Source: Pyrenochaeta sp. MPI-SDFR-AT-0127
Taxonomy: Eukaryota; Ascomycota; Dothideomycetes; Pleosporales; Cucurbitariaceae
Direction of reading: 5' to 3'
Length of the DNA: 64,000 bases
NCBI GenBank assembly: GCA_020747015.1
Contig: JAGTJM010000022.1
Span: forward strand, 124,001-188,000
In this document: positions 57,952 through 64,000 of the stretch, in pieces
Layout of the letters: every line of letters begins with the position of its first letter
Numbering within the stretch: the first letter of the stretch is position 1
The notes under the pieces: generated by a model
The model's input: the letters and a program-made list of their open reading frames with translations, nothing else
Told to the model about the DNA's origin: nothing
Database searches by the model: none
Position numbers and translations under genes: made by a program

Positions 57952-59526
57952 TTACCCTACAGCGTCGTGCTTGCACGTCCATAAATCAGCTAATTCGGTA
58001 ATAAAAGGTTCTGCTACTATGAAGCCTCGTGTTGCAATTGTCTGCAACAAGCTGAGTATGGTACTCCTTGACAGATCGTCGGTCGCTCGAGCTCCTGCGA
58101 CTCGGAGAGGAAAGAACAGCAGAATACCAGCAACGCCTTGCCGTAATAATTCTTCGCTTAAACGAAGAATCTCGGAGACATGGAATTCGATCCTATTTCG
58201 AGACAGAATTGGTGCATTAGCTTGAGTCCAATGCGGATGGTAGTCGTAGGTCCCTGATAGATAGATGTTTGTTGCATGATAGTAGATATACCCGATCAAT
58301 GATTCCACATCCACCTTGTTCTGCACTGCGGAAGGGGCGGCCCAACTCTGGGCGTTTATTTCCCATGTTGTTGCATCTGCACACCATTGTTGTAACGCCG
58401 ACTGTAAACCCAGACCCTCATCGGCCAATGACCTAATCTGAGCACATTGTGCGTTTGTGATTGATGGAGTGAAATTTTCACAAAAATTCAAAGTGCGTAT
58501 ACTGAGCTCTGAGAAGTGTGGTAGGATATCGAACAAGGCTTCTTTGGGATGCCATATGATCACGCCTTCGCCCTCCCAAAGTTTTGCTAGAGCTACGGTC
58601 CAGTCCGGTGTGCTGAGGAAAGTCGGCGACGAAAAAATTAAAGAGCGAGAGATTTCGAAGATTCGAGTGGCAAGGAAGAAAGACCGTCGTTGTATATTCT
58701 GTGGATCTTGACTGATCAAATCCTCCGGTCTCTGAAGACGGAGCATCGTGGACGTCCCATGCAGGAAGTGAGAGAGCCAGTTTGTACCAGTCGAGTCACG
58801 CATTAGCTATTGTGCATCAGTGTTTGAATTAGATCGAGTGATATCCAATCCGAGCTAATTATGCTCTTACCTCAAAGAGACCTAAGAGAAAGGTCACCCA
58901 GAGAGCCGATTTATTGTCGACGAATGTTCCAAAGGCAATCTCCTCTTGAATACAGCGCACTGATCGTGCGTAAGCTTGCAAAGCCACAATCTGCTTAGCT
59001 TCGCCTCGTTTCCCCATTGATGGTACAGAGCTCTGCCTTTGGGCATGCAGCATAGCCACGGCGTCAATAGCGTCCCTCAATGCAGGTGAAGATCTAGACA
59101 TAGCTAGGAGGTCACCATGGATTGGGATATTCTTACTGGAGAAGATGTTCATTGGCAAGAATGTTTCAAAGAAATACGGCACAGAGCGGTCTGCATTTGC
59201 AACATTTGTATGGCTGTGTAAAGGAAAGGATACCTGCGCCCCCACGGAAGTCACAGCGGTTCCTTTCGTTCCACAATTCGATTCTTGACGAACAAAAACC
59301 AAGCTTGATCCCAAGTTTTTGGTTGTCATCTTGCATGATTGATTTGTTCGCCTACAATTATCGCACGGTATACCACCATGGCACTTGATCCGTCAGTCAT
59401 GTTGTCGTCGCCAGCTGGAACTTGGGTTTGGAAATGGGGAAGTACTCTTATCTGACGTTTAACACATGCATCGCAACGTTTTCGACGGGCTTTGCGTCCA
59501 TCATAAGGCCCAATAACCGAAGGCAT
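57952..59526 (-). CDS. Zn2Cys6 transcription factor
   Basis: This is a fungal binuclear-zinc transcription factor of about 482 aa from exons 59446-59526, 58871-59383 and 57952-58806. The zinc cluster is split by the first intron. RKRCDACVKRQIR joins CHGGIPCDNCRRTNQSC, giving C-x2-C-x6-C-x5-C-x2-C-x6-C, the canonical spacing. The remainder is helical and matches the fungal_trans_2 regulatory region (VAMLHAQRQSS, VTFLLGLFELMRDSTGTNW across the junction, HATNIYLSGTYDYHP). Because the first 27 codons and the second exon are short of a long frame, simple gene finders may miss the DNA-binding domain. Its targets are unknown. It lies 24 kb from the peptide cluster. Confidence 0.85.
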
Positions 59527-60129
59527 TTTAGACTGGGACGAGCAACTGAGAAGCGGTGCCTGTACGATTGGCGCTGCAGTTGGAGATGCTACTGAACTCG
59601 GAAGATTGCGCGTTTAGAGGTACACAATTAGGAAGTGTTACTGCGCCCATGTTAAGTTTTTCTAGTCATTGGGTTCGCAGGGCGTGCGTATTGGGGCCAA
59701 TTCCCCATGATGGCGCTAGTAGTGAGGCTGAGAAGTGGATAAAACTAACCTGATCAGGAAGCGAAACAACGCACCTAGCTTCAACAAGTTAATTAGGGCA
59801 AGCCTGATTGTTAACAGCCTCCAACCTTGTCAGAGGCAGTCTGTGTACATGTAAACGCATCCCATCTCTCCTTACAGATTTTAATCTCCGCATGGCCGAT
59901 GCTCTTAGTGTACCTATGCCGCTTGACTGTATCTAGTTATGTTAGAGCGCCTGGCAATTACCTCAATTCTGAGGAGCCAACACATTCTCTCATCATAGTC
60001 GATCCCAAATTATGCCTATATAATGGCTTGCCAGTCGTACGCCAGGAAACATCACTTCCAAACTGAACAGCATCCTTCTCTTGCGTCCTACTATCCTACC
60101 ATTTAATATCTTTCTACATAAAGACTACT
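59527..60129. promoter_or_regulatory. Divergent spacer TF / hydrolase
   Basis: This 603-bp spacer lies between the Zn2Cys6 gene and the secreted hydrolase gene. No clear TATA box was identified. No gene is seen. Confidence 0.35.
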
Positions 60130-61272
60130 ATGACACCTCTTGTCACCTTGTCTGCTCTCTTACAGGTGCTCTCGCTGTTTCCAGCAGTCTCTCCAACGCT
60201 ACTTCCTATTGTCAAATCCAGCGGCTTTGAAGTCTTAATCACCTTCGCGTCATTAACAGATTTTGGTCGACTGGACCCGTTCGCGAAAGATGGCCGGCCC
60301 CGATCAATCATGGCTACTGGATACTATCCTGTAGCAGCCTGTCGCCATAAAATCCAGGAGCCTTACATGTCTCCAGCAATCGCAACGTTTCAGGATGACA
60401 AATTTGCAGCTTATGGGCTTCCAAATGGGTCCTTCAAATCTCTGTACCTAGAGACTTGTGACAAAGTTGCGAATTCGAAAAGTTGTTCTTCTAGGCCCCT
60501 GCCTCTTGTGTTATTCTCTGGAGCCCTCGGTACATCTCGACTGCTATACAATAGCATGCTACAAAATGTAGCTGCTGCGGGATATGTGGTTATTGCGATA
60601 GACCATCCATTCGACGCCGATATTGTCGAGTTTCCAGATGGCACGATCATAAAAGGCACCGATCTTAGCAACGATTCTGAGCTTGAGTCTGCTCTCACTA
60701 CACGCGTTGATGACATTGCGTTTCTGTACCAGCAACTCGGAAACGCGTCGATTACCAAGAAACTGTTCCCCGGTCATCCACGACGACATCAGGTGCCTCC
60801 TACGGCAATTTTTGGGCACTCCTTCGGCGGAGCTGCGGCAGCTGCAGCAATGTTGCGGATTCCGTCTCTACGTGGTGGTTTGAATATTGACGGCACGTTC
60901 TTTGGGCCTGTTGTGACAGCCGGTCTTGACCGCCCGTTTGCGTTGCTTGCGCACGAAAACAAGACACAAGAAACAGATCCATCATGGAAAGCCATATGGC
61001 CAATGTTAACGGGATGGAAGAAGGAGTTTGAAGTGAAGGGTGCAGCACATTACAGTTTCTCCGATCTGCCGCTCATTACCTCGGTGTTAGGCATTCAGGA
61101 CCAACTGCCTGCTGAGGTTGGACAAGTCTTGGGCACCTTGGAGGGTCATAGAATGATGAACCTCACTGTAACGTACATCACAGCAGTTTTGGATTTTGTA
61201 TTGAGGTCCAGTTCGGAGAAGAACTTGGATCAGGCGAATAGGGACTTTCCAGAAGTTATTGAGGCAGTGTAG
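60130..61272 (+). CDS. Secreted alpha/beta hydrolase, PAF-acetylhydrolase-like
   Basis: This is an intronless 380-aa protein. An N-terminal signal peptide (LVTLSALLQVLSLFPAVS) predicts secretion. The hydrolase fold shows LPLVLFSGALGTSRLLY, DHPFDADIVEFPDG and the nucleophile elbow FGHSFGGAAAAAA, with Ser near residue 232. The probable acidic residue is in LNIDGTFFGPV and the catalytic His in GAAHYSFSDLPL. This arrangement is that of the platelet-activating-factor acetylhydrolase isoform II family, whose fungal members are secreted lipases or esterases. The substrate is unknown. Several N-glycosylation sequons (NGS, NAS, NLT) are present. Confidence 0.88.
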   Translation: MTPLVTLSALLQVLSLFPAVSPTLLPIVKSSGFEVLITFASLTDFGRLDPFAKDGRPRSIMATGYYPVAACRHKIQEPYMSPAIATFQDDKFAAYGLPNGSFKSLYLETCDKVANSKSCSSRPLPLVLFSGALGTSRLLYNSMLQNVAAAGYVVIAIDHPFDADIVEFPDGTIIKGTDLSNDSELESALTTRVDDIAFLYQQLGNASITKKLFPGHPRRHQVPPTAIFGHSFGGAAAAAAMLRIPSLRGGLNIDGTFFGPVVTAGLDRPFALLAHENKTQETDPSWKAIWPMLTGWKKEFEVKGAAHYSFSDLPLITSVLGIQDQLPAEVGQVLGTLEGHRMMNLTVTYITAVLDFVLRSSSEKNLDQANRDFPEVIEAV

Positions 61273-61654
61273 TTTTCCTTTAAATTGTAGGCAGAGAGAT
61301 CGCTATGTAATTGACCGATATGATACCAGCCGTGTTATGGGCGGGTAAATAGACTAAACAATTTGCACAACGAGCAACAAAGAGGGTATCTTTCTAAAGA
61401 AAACAGTATTATACATAGGCGGGGAGATTTTGAGGTCTGAAAGCCGTCTAGCCCCCCTCGACAAAACTAGCACAATTACTTGTCTACTACCTAGAGAAAA
61501 GTTGTATTTTCAAGCTAACTGAAATCAAACCTGAGAGGGCTTCAATATATTATTACATCCCGAGCTACTTTTATTCAGAACCTTCGCGCCTAAATGACCT
61601 CAACAATATGCAGCACTGAAGGCGAATACCAAGTCTCGAAAAGTTTCTAGATAG
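61273..61654. other. Convergent spacer hydrolase / ATR kinase
   Basis: This 382-bp AT-rich stretch holds two facing 3' UTRs. No feature is seen. Confidence 0.35.
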
Positions 61655-64000
61655 TTAGAAGAAAGCACACCACCCAATATACATAGCTGCAAGATTCACC
61701 GGATCCAGCGCCAACGCTATCAGTGCTTCGACATATCCCTCCACACTCAGCGGGACACTCTCCCCTTTCAGATAACCCCCAACTTTTGTTCTTGTGATAT
61801 CGAGTACCTCTTGCGGCGTGTCCGGCACGCCCGCAATTTTCTTCCTCTTCCTACCTCCCAGGAAATCCGCGGTTGGGTCATGCACGAAAGTTTCTAGTAT
61901 TGTGATCAGAGTATCTTCATGCTGGCGTAAAAGCTTGTACGTAAGTTCTGCGGCTTTACGAAATGGTCCCTCGACTCCCTGCGGACCCATAGCATCGACC
62001 ATATTGTGTGTTAGGCGGAAGGGGACAAGCTCTGGTTTCTCGAAGGTGAGGCCTTTGTCGAAAAGGCAATTAAAGTCTACATGGAAAGTTCCGCCGTCGC
62101 CTTGCTCGAGAAGCACATTCTCTCCGTGACGGTCTCCAAGACCAAGTACGTGCCCGACGATACTCATTACTGCGCAGGAGCGTGTGTATCGTAGGCGGGC
62201 GCCGAACCATGCCTCTGGTTCCGGGAAAGTCTCGACAAACCATTCATGCAGGACAGGCTGGAATTTGCCAAGAATGCGTTCGGTGAAAATGGGTACTTTG
62301 CTTGGTGATGACGAGGCTTCGTTCAATAGCACGCGAATTTCTGTGTAATCAATAGACACGTTGTGCTGGCGATAGAACCGAATAATAATATCGCGCATTG
62401 GCTTGAGACCTTCGACCCACTCGATGGTGCCGCATTCTTCATTGAGGGGCGTAACAGCGTATGTCTTAATGTACAGACGGCGTTTGCTAGATTCGATATC
62501 TTTCTGAAGCGCTCGATTGATCATAGCATTGAATTCCATGAGACGCTGATCCTTGCGCAGATCATCTTTGGGTTTGCAAAGCAGTCCGTATGAGCGCCCA
62601 TCTGATCCCCGAACGTTAACCTTTCGTGGACGTTGTAGTGATGACAAGACTAGCACATCATCCATGAATGAGTGTATTGTAATGGCGTCTTGTGGGAATG
62701 GGTTGTGACGACGAATGGCATGACTGTCGTTGCCCGCTGGGAGATTTGGAAGCATGTTGGCTTCGATGGGAACGACTAACTGGGTAGGAGCGAGTTTATG
62801 ATTGAATCCAAGGTCCCTCGATAGGCTCACATGTGCGACTCGCTGCTCGACAGGAGCATCGCAAGCCGCTAGGAGTGCATCAGTAAGCCTTTGGCCCTGT
62901 ATAATCAGATTTTTCAGATCAAGTGCAGCTCCCTTGCGCTTTGATGCATCCTTGCGTTTGTCAGCAGAGCTTGAAACCTGACCGACTCGATCACTTACGC
63001 GTAACTTTTGAAGCACTGCAGTACCACGTGCCCGACGGTCATCCTGTGTAGAGTGAAGGACAGCGAGCAGACTCCAGAGTGCTTGTTGCGGGTACGATGA
63101 CGCTACCCGTATGATAATGGTTTGGAGAGCATCCCATACATTCTTGTTCGGATGACTGATGCGAGTAATGATCTGGGGGAATGCTGTGTACCAGGCAAAT
63201 GCAGGCATCCGCTCAGAATAACGCTTGAGGTACGAGTTGATACCATCAAGGTAGTTCTGCCTGTGCCCATGAAACTCTTTGTCTTTGGCCGTACGAGGGG
63301 CGGTGTTCATGACCTCCATACCCATATCTAACCAGAGGGTGAGGACCTTGGGTAATGTTTGATAGTAGTACTTTGTACCATAAACTGTCGAGCGAACGAA
63401 GTTCTCTATCACAAGCTTGATCAAACTGCCTGCCAGATACTCAGAGCTCTGTTTCGAGACCGGTAATCGTTTCTCGGACTCTAAGAGTTTGAGGTACCAT
63501 CTTCCTAAGTAGTAGTGGCCTTTGTCCCATCTAGGGTATGGTTGTACCCCTTTCACATATTCCTCTTTCAAGGATATGGACTGTGTCTGACCAGCTCGAT
63601 CTAGCCACTTTGCGAGGAGCAACTGCGCATGGCATTTTACCTTATTTATCTGCTCATCTCCTCGACCAGTTGTAGTTACGGACACGTTGACTGGCACAGT
63701 GTCGTCTAACTGAAATGCGTTGCCATCGATTGCACCTCGCAGGTTTTGGATAGCCTTGCGATGATGCCCTTCCTTCCAAAGCAGTTTGGAATACTCAATC
63801 TTCGATGCATTATCGCCCAGTCGCTCAGCATGCAGCACTGAGTTGAAAGCAGTAGTCATGAAACCCCCTTGACGGGCGAGTCTGCCAGTGGTGAGCCATG
63901 CAGATGCAATGTCTAGCTTTGTGAAATCGATGCTTCGCCCAGTCAGCTCACGTTGCTCACATGTTTATGGAGTAGATGCTTACCGGGACAACGACATGAC
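61655..64000 (-). CDS. MEC1: ATR/Mec1 checkpoint kinase, 3' part
   Basis: This is the C-terminal about 765 residues of the DNA-damage checkpoint PI3K-like kinase (Mec1/UvsB/ATR). The start lies beyond the right edge. Exons seen are 63984-64000 (partial) and 61655-63932, separated by a 51-nt intron that restores SLSRIDFTKLDIASAWLTTG. The FAT region is followed by the kinase domain with RKDQRLMEFNAMINRAL, then GHVLGLGDRHGENVLL (catalytic loop) and HVDFNCLFDKGLTFE (metal-binding segment, DFN as in ATR). It ends in the FATC segment (VEALIALALDPVNLAAMYIGWCAFF in parts). LTHNMVDAMGPQGVEGPFRKA is highly characteristic of ATR rather than ATM or TOR. Confidence 0.95.

Noticed and set aside
57952..59526. 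Zn2Cys6 factor as the cluster's regulator
   Set aside because: It is 24 kb away with many housekeeping genes between; no evidence links it to the cluster.
1..64000. tRNA genes
   Set aside because: I looked for GGTTCGANNCC-type B boxes in the spacers; near matches (for example about 46975) lack an A box and cloverleaf.

Overview
The window is a piece of nuclear DNA from a filamentous ascomycete (Pezizomycotina). Genes are dense and lie on both strands. Introns are mostly 50-60 nt, with GT-AG ends and CTAAC/CTGAC-like branch sites. The proteins are typical of the group: an ATR/Mec1 kinase, Aim21, Tvp18, a DUF3292 protein, Zn2Cys6 and UstYa-type proteins. A dothideomycete, perhaps Pleosporales, is my best guess from gene content, but that is inference. 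I saw no tRNA, rRNA, CRISPR or intact transposon. Gene models below were spliced by eye, checking reading phase across every junction.

Layout. 0-21 kb is housekeeping: a small orphan protein (-), nucleoporin NIC96 (+), a short-chain dehydrogenase (+), 6-phosphofructokinase (-), an Aim21-like actin-patch protein (-), Golgi protein TVP18 (-), tRNA adenosine deaminase TAD2 (+), a Rab21-like GTPase (-) and a flavocytochrome b2-type L-lactate dehydrogenase (+).

21.5-33.6 kb is the most interesting part: a compact biosynthetic cluster that looks like a dikaritin-type (ustiloxin/phomopsin/asperipin class) ribosomal peptide pathway. It has an O-methyltransferase (-), two multi-exon UstYa/DUF3328 oxidases (-), a secreted precursor with four identical core segments ending APRIGY (+), a third, intronless UstYa protein (+), an amino-acid-type transporter (-) and a secreted MRJP/Yellow-family protein (-). 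Three cores are followed by a Lys-Arg site; the fourth, after an intron is removed, ends exactly at the stop codon. The likely scheme, by analogy with known dikaritins, is secretion, Kex2-type cutting at KR, UstYa-driven oxidation at the core tyrosine, methylation and transport.

34-64 kb returns to ordinary genes: MED17 (-), IMP 5'-nucleotidase ISN1 with eight exons (+), a disordered protein (+), kinetochore NDC80 (+), a FAR1-like zinc/DNA-binding protein (+), a LaeA-like methyltransferase (-) divergent from a cytochrome P450 (+), a membrane protein of unknown function (-), a SAP-domain protein (+), a DUF3292 membrane protein (-), an AT-rich gene-free stretch, a Zn2Cys6 transcription factor (-), a secreted PAF-acetylhydrolase-like hydrolase (+) and the 3' part of the ATR/Mec1 checkpoint kinase (-), which runs off the right edge.
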